Below, piece by piece: positions 6,155 to 14,850 of a stretch of 31,478 nt of DNA. The notes beneath the pieces were generated by a model. The model was not told where the DNA came from. It did no database searches and saw only the letters and a list, made by a program, of their open reading frames with translations. Every line of letters begins with the position of its first letter. The stretch's first letter is position 1. Both the position numbers and the translations under genes were made by a program. The DNA lies in the IMG/VR virus record IMGVR_UViG_3300042376_000760, positions 1 through 31,478 of that record, one strand, 5' to 3'. This DNA comes from a virus.

Positions 6155-8352
6155 TGTGCTTTCCTTGGCATCTGTTGTGCCTGTCGGAGTTTCGCTTCAT
6201 GGATCTCTCGCCCCTGCTGCATCATCGCCATGTGCTTGGCCTGACCCTGGAGGATCTCCGAGAGGGTCCTGGCTTCGCCCGAGCGAAGTTCCAGTTGGTT
6301 CTTGGCTGCGTCGGCTTCCATCTGCATCTGGGCCTTCTGGGCCTCAATTGCAAGTTCTGCCTCAGACATCTGGCCTGACGCCATTGCGGCCTGTGCCTCC
6401 GCTGCGGACTTCTGGGCATCGGCCTCGACCTGTGCCAACTGGGCTTGCTGCATCCTCTGCTGCATCTCTGCCTGCATCGGGTCAGGTTCCTGCGGAGGAG
6501 GAATCTCTGCACCCTCAAGGTCCGCATCGTGGTACTCAGCCCACTTCCGCATCAGGAAGTTGAACGGTTCGTAGTTTCCGGACGCCGCTCCGTACTGCTG
6601 CATGATCGGCAGGAACATCCCGGCAATCTGCTGGAAGTTGGCGATGTCTCGGTCTCGGTTTGGCCTACGGATCGAGGCCGACTCGATCGTGTACTCGAAC
6701 TGGCGAGTCACCAGTTCCACGTCCGTATTGACGATCAACTGGTCCCACAACGCTGCGCCGTACTGGCCGAACATCGGAGCCACGTCCTCGCCCCGGACGA
6801 ACCATCGGGTCACGAATGCTTCGCTCTGGGCGGCCCTGCCCTGCCATTTAACCACCTGCTTCTGCATGAACTCCGGGCGAGCAGACACGGCACGGGACTT
6901 GGCGACCGTCTCCTCGGCTGTTCGGTTCTGCGTCCCGTCTTGGTTCAGTCCGTAGACGAACTGGGTTAGCCCAACCCGCTTGTCGAACATGTCCGAAATG
7001 AACGCGATCAACTTGGACATGTCCTGTCTGGTTTCCGGCTGCTGCAGGACGGTGATCGCCTTACTGATGTCGTCTACCCCGAACGGTGTCGGGATGATCT
7101 GCTGATCCTCGCCGTTCATCAAGTAGTCGCGGTAGTGCTCGACGTGCGGAGAGGCCACCGCCCAGAAGTCTCGGCTGCTGGTCCACACTCGATTGGCAAG
7201 CCACGAGACCAAGAAGTTCAGCAACTTGAGTTCTCCCAGTCCGGGAGCCAACGGTGCGATCGGCCAGGATGATTCAGGATTGTGGTAGAAGTCAAGAAAC
7301 TCGACCGGCCATCTGCCGTCAGCCCATAGTGGGACTGGCCACGAGAAGGCGTTCCTAACGTCGTCGTCCGTGGCTCCTGCCCGGAACTTAGACGTGGGCA
7401 TGTTCAACGGCCACGGAACGTCAGGACTGATCGCCAGATAGGCGTACTGCTTAACCACGTCCTCCATGTGGTTCTTGATGCCTTCCTCCATCGACGTGTA
7501 TCTCGCTCCACACCCAGCCTTGGAGTAGATCTCGTACCAGACGATGTTGTCTCCGGTTTGACCTGCCTGCCGTCTGGCATCGCCTTCGTAGTCCGTACCC
7601 CACTCAGAGTGAGACCACGAACTCTCCAGCGTTGACTTGTTCTTGAGACTTCCTCGCTCTAGCCCAAATCGCTCCTCGACTTCGTAATGAGGCTGGACGT
7701 GTCGGATAGCCATCCACCGACACTCGTCGATCTGATTGAAATCTGGATCGGTCAGAACGTCGTAGGGATCGATGTAGAACGCTCCGGTCAGGGTTCGGCC
7801 CGAACCAGGCATCTTGTAGTTTCTCGGGGCTAGGCATCCTCTGCCCTTGATTAAAGCGTCGATGACCGCTCGCTCCGAGTGACCCTCAAGCCCACCGGAA
7901 GGCATCTCTCGCGGCGTGTAGTTCAGCCAGCCCGACATCAGCGCTGCGATAGTCTCGTCCCTGGCATTCTCTGCCTGCTGGGCCTGCTGGAACTGCTGGT
8001 AGGCCATCATGCCTTGTTCGTCAGCACCGAAGATCCCCGGTGGGAGTTGCAACTTCCTCTTGGACTTGACCGTCCGGTGCGGAGATTCCCACATCAGGTT
8101 CGGCCCGAAGATAGCAACCAACTCGAACGCCTTGTTGATTGTGATCCTGAACCTTGGCAACTTGACGTTCTTCCAGAACTTCTTGCTGTATTCAGGGTCC
8201 CACATCGCCTGGGCCGAATTGGCGTAGAACATCGTGCATTCCTCCGCGATCTCCATCCATTGAGATCTACCCTCTTTCGCCCTCTCGATCTTAGAGATCC
8301 AGCCAGCGACAACAGGTCGAAGGAAGTCGTATTCTAGTACCTTCTTGTCCAT
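6151..8352 (-). CDS. Portal protein
   Basis: A 733-residue protein downstream of the large terminase gene, the usual place and size for a podovirus or P22-like portal. Visible features are an N-terminal FLRPVVAGWISKIERA region, a central Trp- and Tyr-rich core (GELKLLNFLVSWLANRVWTSSRDFW), TPFGVDDISKAITVLQQPETRQDMSKLI, and RTAEETVAKSRAVSARPEF, which resembles the segment of portal proteins facing the channel. The last 120 residues are a long Gln/Ala/Met-rich coiled coil (for example MQQRMQQAQLAQVEADAQKS), reminiscent of the helical barrel of P22-type portals. It forms the dodecameric DNA-entry ring bound by terminase. Confidence 0.85.
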   Translation of the reverse strand: MDKKVLEYDFLRPVVAGWISKIERAKEGRSQWMEIAEECTMFYANSAQAMWDPEYSKKFWKNVKLPRFRITINKAFELVAIFGPNLMWESPHRTVKSKRKLQLPPGIFGADEQGMMAYQQFQQAQQAENARDETIAALMSGWLNYTPREMPSGGLEGHSERAVIDALIKGRGCLAPRNYKMPGSGRTLTGAFYIDPYDVLTDPDFNQIDECRWMAIRHVQPHYEVEERFGLERGSLKNKSTLESSWSHSEWGTDYEGDARRQAGQTGDNIVWYEIYSKAGCGARYTSMEEGIKNHMEDVVKQYAYLAISPDVPWPLNMPTSKFRAGATDDDVRNAFSWPVPLWADGRWPVEFLDFYHNPESSWPIAPLAPGLGELKLLNFLVSWLANRVWTSSRDFWAVASPHVEHYRDYLMNGEDQQIIPTPFGVDDISKAITVLQQPETRQDMSKLIAFISDMFDKRVGLTQFVYGLNQDGTQNRTAEETVAKSRAVSARPEFMQKQVVKWQGRAAQSEAFVTRWFVRGEDVAPMFGQYGAALWDQLIVNTDVELVTRQFEYTIESASIRRPNRDRDIANFQQIAGMFLPIMQQYGAASGNYEPFNFLMRKWAEYHDADLEGAEIPPPQEPDPMQAEMQQRMQQAQLAQVEADAQKSAAEAQAAMASGQMSEAELAIEAQKAQMQMEADAAKNQLELRSGEARTLSEILQGQAKHMAMMQQGREIHEAKLRQAQQMPRKAQ

Positions 8353-8357
8353 GTTCT

Positions 8358-8786
8358 TTACTTGGTTTTCGCAGTGACCGCATCGTTATGAGCGAGGTTA
8401 CGTTCAGCCTCGGCTCGCTGTGCAGTCAACTCTGCTAGGTGGAGATGGTAGTGCTCTTTGGGCGGCTTGGTGCCTTGCGGGTAGTCCCACGAACCGGAGT
8501 CGATCGAGACGCTGTTTGCCCGCTGTAGGTGGATCGGGTGCGAGACGTGGTGCGACGATCGCTTGTGGGACGGCATCCCGAACGGAGGGAACACGACGAG
8601 CGTCACCCGTCCTGGTCCGTCAATTCGATTGACAATGCCTGGAACAGCATCCTCGAACGGACGCTCAGGATTCTGCCTCGCAGCATTGAACCAGACGACC
8701 GTCGTGCCAACCGGAGGGGTCGGGTACGGCGACTGTTCCAATTGCTTCAGTTCTTCGATTCGACGCTTGATTGCTTCGGACGACAT
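8358..8786 (-). CDS. Small protein between terminase and portal, unknown
   Basis: A 142-residue protein with an excellent ribosome site (GAGG five bases before the ATG). An N-terminal helix (SSEAIKRRIEELKQLEQ) is followed by a beta-rich core with PVGTTVVWFNA and GPGRVTLVVFPPFGMP, a cluster of His residues (KRSSHHVSHPIHL, EHYHLHLAELT) and a helical end. His-rich patches could bind metal. No family is recognised. Genes in this slot often encode head accessory or head-tail joining proteins; that is context, not evidence. Confidence 0.5.
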   Translation of the reverse strand: MSSEAIKRRIEELKQLEQSPYPTPPVGTTVVWFNAARQNPERPFEDAVPGIVNRIDGPGRVTLVVFPPFGMPSHKRSSHHVSHPIHLQRANSVSIDSGSWDYPQGTKPPKEHYHLHLAELTAQRAEAERNLAHNDAVTAKTK

Positions 8787-8833
8787 GATTACCTCGATTG
8801 TTACGAAAGTTACAAAACCTGAACGGATACAAA

Positions 8834-10597
8834 CTAGACTCCAGCACCGAGCGTGACAACACCTTGCTCCTCGGTTTGGCCTCGAATTAACTGCATGGCT
8901 TTTCGGTACGCACTCGACCCCTGGCGTCTGTAGAGCGTTGGCTCGACGTAGGCTGTGCCCTCGATAAATAGTTGCTCCATGTGCGCTGCGGCGTATTCCG
9001 TGCAGGCCATCAAGTCATACAGCCTCGGATTGGCAGGCTCGTCCAGCACGGCATCGGAGTCAACGACGCGAGAATCCCGCTTCTTCATGTACTTGGTGAA
9101 CTCACGCTTCGTCTCCGGACACTTGTCGTCAATGATCATCAGCGACGGAATGCCTACACCAGCCACAGGCTCCATCAAGTTCCTGACCGCTCGATACCGA
9201 GTCGTAGGAACGTCGCACCCAGGCATGAAGTCGTAACTCGTTTGGCGAGACACTAATCCAGCACCCCTGAATGCCATCGAGAAGTGCATCCTCGTGTTCG
9301 TGTCTCTACCCGCGTGTGTCTGCCTACCAGCCCGATTGTCGATGATGTGGCACTCGTAGTGCTTCGATCCACGCTTGTTCAATATGGCCTGTGCAATCGC
9401 CTCGGCGGTCATTCGCTTACATACCAACTCCCACTCGCAGATCATCACGTTGCCGACGAATACACCATCGATTTCATGCGGAGGAATGGCCCACGACTGT
9501 ATCCCTGTTCGGGTGTGAGAAGGGTCCATGATCAGGTATCGAGTCCAGTCGTTCGGCAACTCGCCAAGCAACTCGTAGATGCTCCTCAGTTTCAGATAGG
9601 CATTGGACCTCGTGGGTTCGTAGATGTGCGAGTCGTTTTTTCTCCTGAGACAATGGACGTGATTGTCGAACGTGTACATGGAGTACGCATCCATGTTGAC
9701 TTCACCACGGTCTCGACGTGCAATCTCCTCCTCGCTTCCCATTCGCTCCAGAGACGCTTCTTTGTTCTCCTGCGATATGAACGGGTTCTTGGTCATGATC
9801 AACTGAACCCGCTGAATCCTTGGGTTCTCTTGGATCGAGCAGAGTTCCGCACGCTCGATCAGCGAGATCAAGGCAGGGTTCTTCATGTGTGGCCAGACTG
9901 ACCACAAGAGCCACCCGTTCTCATCAGTCAGGCGGTCCTGCCACTCCTTGACGTGCTCAGAGAACGCAACGTCCTCGTCGATCCATATCCCAGAAACAGC
10001 GTCACCCATCTTCGGCTGCGGACTTGTGGACGGGTATGCGTAGATCTTCGCCCCGTTTGTGAGTTGCACACTCTTGAACTTGTTGCCTCGCTTGTCCTCC
10101 CATTCCCAAGAGTCCTCAACGATCATTCGATGTGGGATCAATGGTTCGGTCAGATCGGATTCTCCAATCCGAGCGGCATCTGACTTGTCCGCACGATTGA
10201 ACGCCCTCCACAGACCCGTCTTTTCATCGCGGATACAACGGAACTGACCGCCCATGCCAGGCTGGAACAGCAACCTGTGGATCGTCTGGCCTATGTGGTT
10301 CAAGTCATAACCAATGACCCAGTAGATTCTCGGGTAGTTCTCGTTTGCGATAGGCCACCGTGGCTTGAACACCCTGCCGGTAGAGTCCTTGATCGGGATG
10401 CCCGTGACACGGCTGGCAAACTCCATCGCAACGCTCACGGACTTGCCGCTCCGCTTGCCCCCAGACACCAACAACTCGATCGCCGTGCTGCTGTGGATAG
10501 GCTCCTGTTGCTCGTAAGGAGTGTAGACCCGAACTCCCTCGCGAGCACGCCTGTTCTGCTCGATGCTGATCTCGGCTAGGCGTCGGAGGTCTGTCAT
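8834..10597 (-). CDS. terL: Terminase large subunit (ATPase and nuclease)
   Basis: A 587-residue DNA-packaging motor. The Walker A loop is GGKRSGKS (residues about 46-53); Walker B is GIWIDED (residues about 205-212). The C-terminal RNase H-like nuclease begins with IMDPSHTRTG, giving the first metal-binding Asp, and continues with HIIDNRAGRQ. Length and motif order are normal for large terminases. The start overlaps the upstream gene by ATGA, supporting that gene as its small-subunit partner. The protein would dock on the portal, translocate DNA into the prohead and cut it at the end of packaging. Confidence 0.93.
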   Translation of the reverse strand: MTDLRRLAEISIEQNRRAREGVRVYTPYEQQEPIHSSTAIELLVSGGKRSGKSVSVAMEFASRVTGIPIKDSTGRVFKPRWPIANENYPRIYWVIGYDLNHIGQTIHRLLFQPGMGGQFRCIRDEKTGLWRAFNRADKSDAARIGESDLTEPLIPHRMIVEDSWEWEDKRGNKFKSVQLTNGAKIYAYPSTSPQPKMGDAVSGIWIDEDVAFSEHVKEWQDRLTDENGWLLWSVWPHMKNPALISLIERAELCSIQENPRIQRVQLIMTKNPFISQENKEASLERMGSEEEIARRDRGEVNMDAYSMYTFDNHVHCLRRKNDSHIYEPTRSNAYLKLRSIYELLGELPNDWTRYLIMDPSHTRTGIQSWAIPPHEIDGVFVGNVMICEWELVCKRMTAEAIAQAILNKRGSKHYECHIIDNRAGRQTHAGRDTNTRMHFSMAFRGAGLVSRQTSYDFMPGCDVPTTRYRAVRNLMEPVAGVGIPSLMIIDDKCPETKREFTKYMKKRDSRVVDSDAVLDEPANPRLYDLMACTEYAAAHMEQLFIEGTAYVEPTLYRRQGSSAYRKAMQLIRGQTEEQGVVTLGAGV

Positions 10598-11178
10598 ATC
10601 GAAGTCTCCACGCCGACAGTCTTAGCAATCGCTTCCAACTGCTCGTCGCTCGAAGTCTCCTCGATCTTCAGCCCCAATCGCTTCATACTCTGGTTGATCG
10701 TGGACATCTTGGTCGGATCACCGGACGCCTCCAGCAACATCTGCATGAAGGCCAAGTCCTGCTCCCTGCGGATCTGCTCGTCCGTCAGCCTGCGTATGTC
10801 ACTCTCGCTATCGTTCGCTTCGACGTTCAGGTGCAACTTAATGATCTGTGCCATCAACGCAGCAGCAGATGCCGGGACCTGCTTCCGCTCGCACAACTGG
10901 TCAACGATCCACACGAACTTGGATGCGAACCCCGTAGGACCGCCGTAGAGTTTGTAGATCTCTGCGATCAGGTCCTTAACCTTCGGCATTGCAGCCACAG
11001 AGCCTGTGGCGTTGACCAACTGATCTGCGATGTCCTTCGTCTGTGCTTCGAGTCGCTTCTTGACCTTGGCTATGTCGGCTCCAGTCAAGCAATACTCGCA
11101 AACGTCACCGTCGTCGATCGCTGGGAACTTGTCGATAGGCCACTGGTTCCCACAGGACTCGCAGGTCTGCAAAGCCAT
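10594..11178 (-). CDS. Putative terminase small subunit with N-terminal zinc ribbon
   Basis: A 194-residue protein directly upstream of and overlapping terL by ATGA. The N-terminus is a four-cysteine zinc ribbon (CESCG at residues 6-10, CEYCL near 28-32). The remainder is helical with charged coiled-coil character (DIAKVKKRLEAQTKDIADQL, then RRLTDEQIRREQDLAFMQMLL). DNA recognition plus a helical oligomerisation region fits a small terminase subunit, and gene order supports this. No helix-turn-helix is obvious, so the assignment leans on synteny. AAGGA lies nine bases before the ATG. Confidence 0.55.
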   Translation of the reverse strand: MALQTCESCGNQWPIDKFPAIDDGDVCEYCLTGADIAKVKKRLEAQTKDIADQLVNATGSVAAMPKVKDLIAEIYKLYGGPTGFASKFVWIVDQLCERKQVPASAAALMAQIIKLHLNVEANDSESDIRRLTDEQIRREQDLAFMQMLLEASGDPTKMSTINQSMKRLGLKIEETSSDEQLEAIAKTVGVETSI

Positions 11179-11184
11179 TGGACA

Positions 11185-12723
11185 TCATCCTTGTCGGTTG
11201 ACCTGAATGTGGACGATGCTGCCCTCTGCAACGCACTCGCAGTGCTTCAGATTCCACGTAAGGAAGTCGTCTGAAAAAGCCTTGGCGTGCTCATCGCTCT
11301 TAGTGAGCACTAGCATCTTGCCACCTTCCTTGACGTGCTTGAGTGCCTCAATGGCGTCAAAGGCGTTCTCTGGCTGGATCTTGGAGTAAGAATAGACAAT
11401 GAGGTCGACATCCTGCGGATCGAACTGGTCGTAATTAACCCTCTTGATCTCTGCATACCTGCCTCCGTCTTTTGTCGATATCGAGCCTGTTATTGTTTCG
11501 TGGTCGACAATTCTATAGCAGAGTGTGTTTTTGTTTTTGTAGACAACGGAATTCGAGACGATGCCTGTCTGGTCGTTGAGCGTTATCACCCTCGCATGAC
11601 CAGACGCTGCAATGCCTGAAGCAATCTGGTTGACTCGCTCCAGCGACTCCTTCGAGACGCCCTCCTTTGACAAGTCCACCTTCTTGCCAAGGACAATCTC
11701 GGTCTGTTGGACAGGCTCCTGCTTCGGCTCGTCCTCTCGAATCTCCATGATCGGCCCTTCATACGGAGGCAAGGAATCGGTCGTGTCAACGTAGATGCCC
11801 CTGTCGTGGACAGAGACGTTGCTCTCGACTGCGTGCCTGAACATGTTGCAGACCGCCTCGATCGGAAGGTTCGTTGGCTTGCCGACACACTTCGGCTTCC
11901 AGTGACCTGCCCATGCGTCCCAGTTGCAGAACACGACAGGCTCGTGGTGCTTGAGCACGCCTGCCAACTGGATCTCCCGAGTGTTCGTCACGTCCTCGGT
12001 ACTCTCCTTCTTCGTCCTGCGGTGGTCGGTCTCGTAGAAGAACCAACCCTGACGATTGAGCAACTGAATCGCTCGCTCCTTCGTGTGTTTGCCTGAGAGC
12101 AACTCGTCGAGGATCTGCTCCTTCGGATACGTCGGAGGGAACAGGTCAAAACTGTCCATCGAGTACATGATGACCCCAGTTGGACCCGCTCCGATCGGAT
12201 GAATCCCAGTCATCATCGCCGCATGGTCACGGCTGTACGGCATCAGTTCGATCGGTCCCAGCGGAGCATCAGGATCTCGCGTCTCCTTGTTCCCGAAGTA
12301 AAAGACGTAGACGTTCTCCAACCCGCCTCGGATGTCGTCCGGTGGAGGTCCGCAGTACGGACAGCAGACCACCGTGGGCAGCCCGTGGATCTTCCTCTGG
12401 TACAGGAAGTGGAAGCTCGAATCCCAGAATGGCTTCGCCTCTGGATTGTGACCGACGTACTTGTCGATGAAGTTGTCTGAGTCGAGCATGATCAGAACGT
12501 CGTAGCCGTTGTCCTTGGCGTACTGAGCGATCTTGTTTCGCTCTACGTCCAGCGGAATGTCGCCGAACCTACCCCAGTCAAAGCGTCCTACACGCTCGTC
12601 CTTGCTGGCCTTGAGTGCCGTCTCGGCGAGCCAGTCGGAATGGGATGGGATGATCGTTGAAACGCTACCGTTCCCGCCGAAGGTGAGGAACGCAACGAAC
12701 ACGTCTAACTTAGGAACCTGCAT
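11185..12723 (-). CDS. GT-A glycosyltransferase-like protein with C-terminal Rossmann-like domain
   Basis: A 512-residue protein with two apparent domains. The N-terminal half (residues 1 to about 320) has VFVAFLTFGG, DVERNKIAQYAKDNGYDVLIMLDSDN, then a CPYC pair and AGPTGVIMYSMDSF; the DSDN after a beta strand matches the metal/nucleotide-sugar DxD motif of GT-A glycosyltransferases. The C-terminal half (about 370-512) has DVDLIVYSYSKIQP and EALKHVKEGGKMLVLTKSDE, resembling a class I methyltransferase-like Rossmann core, but its glycine-rich SAM loop (IASGIAASGHARVITLND) is degenerate. Lying among head genes, it may glycosylate a virion protein or DNA. The fusion is inferred from motifs only. 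Confidence 0.6.
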   Translation of the reverse strand: MQVPKLDVFVAFLTFGGNGSVSTIIPSHSDWLAETALKASKDERVGRFDWGRFGDIPLDVERNKIAQYAKDNGYDVLIMLDSDNFIDKYVGHNPEAKPFWDSSFHFLYQRKIHGLPTVVCCPYCGPPPDDIRGGLENVYVFYFGNKETRDPDAPLGPIELMPYSRDHAAMMTGIHPIGAGPTGVIMYSMDSFDLFPPTYPKEQILDELLSGKHTKERAIQLLNRQGWFFYETDHRRTKKESTEDVTNTREIQLAGVLKHHEPVVFCNWDAWAGHWKPKCVGKPTNLPIEAVCNMFRHAVESNVSVHDRGIYVDTTDSLPPYEGPIMEIREDEPKQEPVQQTEIVLGKKVDLSKEGVSKESLERVNQIASGIAASGHARVITLNDQTGIVSNSVVYKNKNTLCYRIVDHETITGSISTKDGGRYAEIKRVNYDQFDPQDVDLIVYSYSKIQPENAFDAIEALKHVKEGGKMLVLTKSDEHAKAFSDDFLTWNLKHCECVAEGSIVHIQVNRQG

Positions 12724-12752
12724 TGTTGGCAGCCTGTGTTGGTGAAGTGAAA

Positions 12753-12977
12753 CTAATCTCCGAACCTAATTGCGTCGAAAGCACTGCACATGGCCTCTCG
12801 GACCTTGCGGACTGCTACCGACTGGTCTGAACTTGGCTTCGAGTTGGAGACGATCGTCAAAGCAAAACGCTTGGCATCCATCCGGATCTGCTCCACTTCG
12901 AGACAGTCCTTCTGTGCAATGTTCGGCTTGGACTTGTCACCAAACCATTCGTCGATCTGTTGTCGCGAAATAGCCAT
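12753..12977 (-). CDS. Acb2/Tad1-like small helical protein, candidate cyclic-nucleotide sponge
   Basis: The start is placed at ATG 12977, giving a 74-residue protein beginning MAISRQQIDEWFGD. An upstream extension of the frame is unlike the rest. The pattern FGD-x-K-P-x(n)-E-x-x-QIRMDAKRFALTIVSN followed by PSSDQSVAVRKVREAMCSAFDAIRF closely follows the layout of Acb2-type proteins: R-x-x-A-K-x-x-A hydrophobic helix, a P-x-S turn, then A-x-x-K-x-x-E-A and a helix ending in A-I. Known family members are short helical-hairpin proteins that bind cyclic oligonucleotides and blunt CBASS or Thoeris immunity; they are often encoded inside head operons, as here. Assigned from pattern memory, not alignment. 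Confidence 0.55.
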   Translation of the reverse strand: MAISRQQIDEWFGDKSKPNIAQKDCLEVEQIRMDAKRFALTIVSNSKPSSDQSVAVRKVREAMCSAFDAIRFGD

Positions 12978-13056
12978 CTCGAAACCTAAGTTAAAACCCC
13001 GAGGGGGCCTGTACCGTCTGGCGATACAGACCCCCTCACCCGTCAAGAGTACAGGA

Positions 13057-13662
13057 TCAGCGAACGTCCGTGTAGACCAACATATTTGCGTTGGTCTGAG
13101 CCGTGGTCATCGCTGAAACAACCCGAGCGAATCGGTTGACGATCGCCGCTGCGGTGTTCGTAGTCGCTGCGGTCGCAAGGACAGCGGGACGACCGGCAGT
13201 CGTTGCACCGCTCGTAACCGCAGTCAACGCCACGACAATGTCACCGGCAGAAAAGACGTTTCCACTGTCTCCGGCGAGAGGCGTCTTGATCAAGGCGTGA
13301 CCCTTAACGATCAGCCAGAACAGGTCGTTGTTGGCAACGCCGGTCGATGGCAACTGATCGTCAACGACACCGGCCACTTCGCCTGCCGTGGCATTGGTGT
13401 AGCCGTCAACCTCTCGCCTTCGAGACCCGGACTTCCACCGAACGAGCCTGCCTGGCAACAGTGCTGCGCCAGAGGTGTTCCGAACCAAAATCGCTTCGAC
13501 AACGTCGTCGCTTCGCTTGATCCGAACACCAGGACCGTCCGGGTAATCGTCGGCAAAGGCCATCGGGTGGCCCTCGATCGCCTTCGATCCGTCAATGTTT
13601 GCAGGGGTCCCGCCGTGGTAAGTGTACCCTCGCTTCGGCAGGCCCGTGACTGTATCAGCCAT
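13057..13662 (-). CDS. Head decoration/stabilisation-type protein
   Basis: A 201-residue beta-rich protein following the major capsid gene in transcription order. The run ILVRNTSGAALLPGRLVRW, AGVVDDQLPSTGVANNDLFWLIVKGHALI, GNVFSAGDIVVA and GRPAVLATAATTNT is typical of small head proteins that contain a DUF2190-like or decoration fold ('G-x-L-V-x-W', 'V-x-G'). No signal peptide. GAGGAA lies upstream of the ATG with good spacing. It probably cements the capsid surface; the exact family is uncertain. Confidence 0.65.
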   Translation of the reverse strand: MADTVTGLPKRGYTYHGGTPANIDGSKAIEGHPMAFADDYPDGPGVRIKRSDDVVEAILVRNTSGAALLPGRLVRWKSGSRRREVDGYTNATAGEVAGVVDDQLPSTGVANNDLFWLIVKGHALIKTPLAGDSGNVFSAGDIVVALTAVTSGATTAGRPAVLATAATTNTAAAIVNRFARVVSAMTTAQTNANMLVYTDVR

Positions 13663-13724
13663 CGTAAAATTTCCTCTTTTGAATGAACTTGAAACAAAAG
13701 GTCAGTATCGACCGACCTGCCTGC

Positions 13725-14840
13725 TTATGCGTAAGACTTGATCTTCGCGAAATGCTTCGGCTTGTATTCCACGTTGCCGTAGAAGCCGATGCCCCACAGG
13801 TACGACCAGTTGCTGCGTGGGTCCTTGTCAGGGCCTTCGTACCAGAACAACTGCGGCGTCAAGGCGTGGATCTTCATCTGGTTGACGTTGATGAAGTATC
13901 CGGTCCCGACTGGGCAGTCGAAGTCCGGGTACAGTCCGACGCCGTCTTGGTTGAGCGTCATGCCGAACCCGAGGTCCTGCGACTCCTTGTGGGGAACCGT
14001 GATCCGAGTCTTGACTTCCTGGGCGTTCTTGTAGCCCTGGAACAAGTCCGAGGCCATCGCTCCGAGCGTCGGCATTCCGTCGTCACCACCGGTCGTGGTG
14101 AGCCAGGTAATGGCCTGAGAAACGACTCGCCAAGCATTGGCTTCCCAAGTCGTCGCACCAGTGCCCCAGTTCGAGGACGACCAGTTGATCAACTTCGGTG
14201 CGTTGAAATCGTACTCGGAAGTACCCGAACCGTCAGGCCAGTCCGTCGCGATCGTCGAGTTCGGCTTGGTGCTCAACGCACTCGACCACGAGCCGCCGTA
14301 AGCACCGAGTTGGGTCGACAACTGACCCAAGCCGTAGGTGTCGCTCGGGACTGCAATCCGGTCGGTCGCCGCACAGGTGCCTGCACCCATGAAGGTCTCC
14401 AACCCGTGGATCGCGTTCTCGCGACCGGCAGTACTTCCGTCGCGATACAACTCGCCAGCGAACGTGTCGGTGATCGATTTTCGCAGGTTGTTCGTCTTGG
14501 ACTGGAACAGGTTGACCAACTGCTCAGTACCTCGGTTCATGAGGTTCTGCTTCGTGGTCAGCGTGTCAGTCCCGACGTACCCACCCCATTCGATCGACAC
14601 CTGTCGGTACGCTCGGTGGTTCGAGAAATCGAGGACGGAGCCGTCGCCGTTCTGCGTGATCGGAGGCTGACTGAACTCCAACTGCCAAACGAGTTCGGTC
14701 CCGCTCGCATTGAACGCGACTCGGCCTCGCTTCTGTGCCTGTGCAAGCAATAGTCGCTTGCGCATAGTCATGTCCGAAGCACCCTTCATGAACTTCGGCA
14801 TTGTGGTTTCGACTATGCCAACCCACTCGTCTGCTGCCAT
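13725..14840 (-). CDS. Major capsid protein
   Basis: A 371-residue protein immediately downstream of the scaffold-like gene and upstream of the decoration protein, the classic slot. Features include an N-terminal arm with MRKRLLLAQAQKRGRVAFN, then an E-loop-like region (LVWQLEFSQPPITQNGDGSV, DFSNHRAYRQVSIEWGGYVG) and NLMNRGTEQLVNLFQSKTNNLRKSITDTFAGELYRDGS, a pattern common in HK97-fold coat proteins of environmental phages. The central part has a Gly/Ala/Ser-rich domain (GLGQLSTQLGAYGGSWSSA). Assigned by position, size and this pattern. No protease gene is seen nearby and nothing suggests an N-terminal delta domain. Confidence 0.8.
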   Translation of the reverse strand: MAADEWVGIVETTMPKFMKGASDMTMRKRLLLAQAQKRGRVAFNASGTELVWQLEFSQPPITQNGDGSVLDFSNHRAYRQVSIEWGGYVGTDTLTTKQNLMNRGTEQLVNLFQSKTNNLRKSITDTFAGELYRDGSTAGRENAIHGLETFMGAGTCAATDRIAVPSDTYGLGQLSTQLGAYGGSWSSALSTKPNSTIATDWPDGSGTSEYDFNAPKLINWSSSNWGTGATTWEANAWRVVSQAITWLTTTGGDDGMPTLGAMASDLFQGYKNAQEVKTRITVPHKESQDLGFGMTLNQDGVGLYPDFDCPVGTGYFINVNQMKIHALTPQLFWYEGPDKDPRSNWSYLWGIGFYGNVEYKPKHFAKIKSYA

Positions 14841-14850
14841 CTTTTAATCC

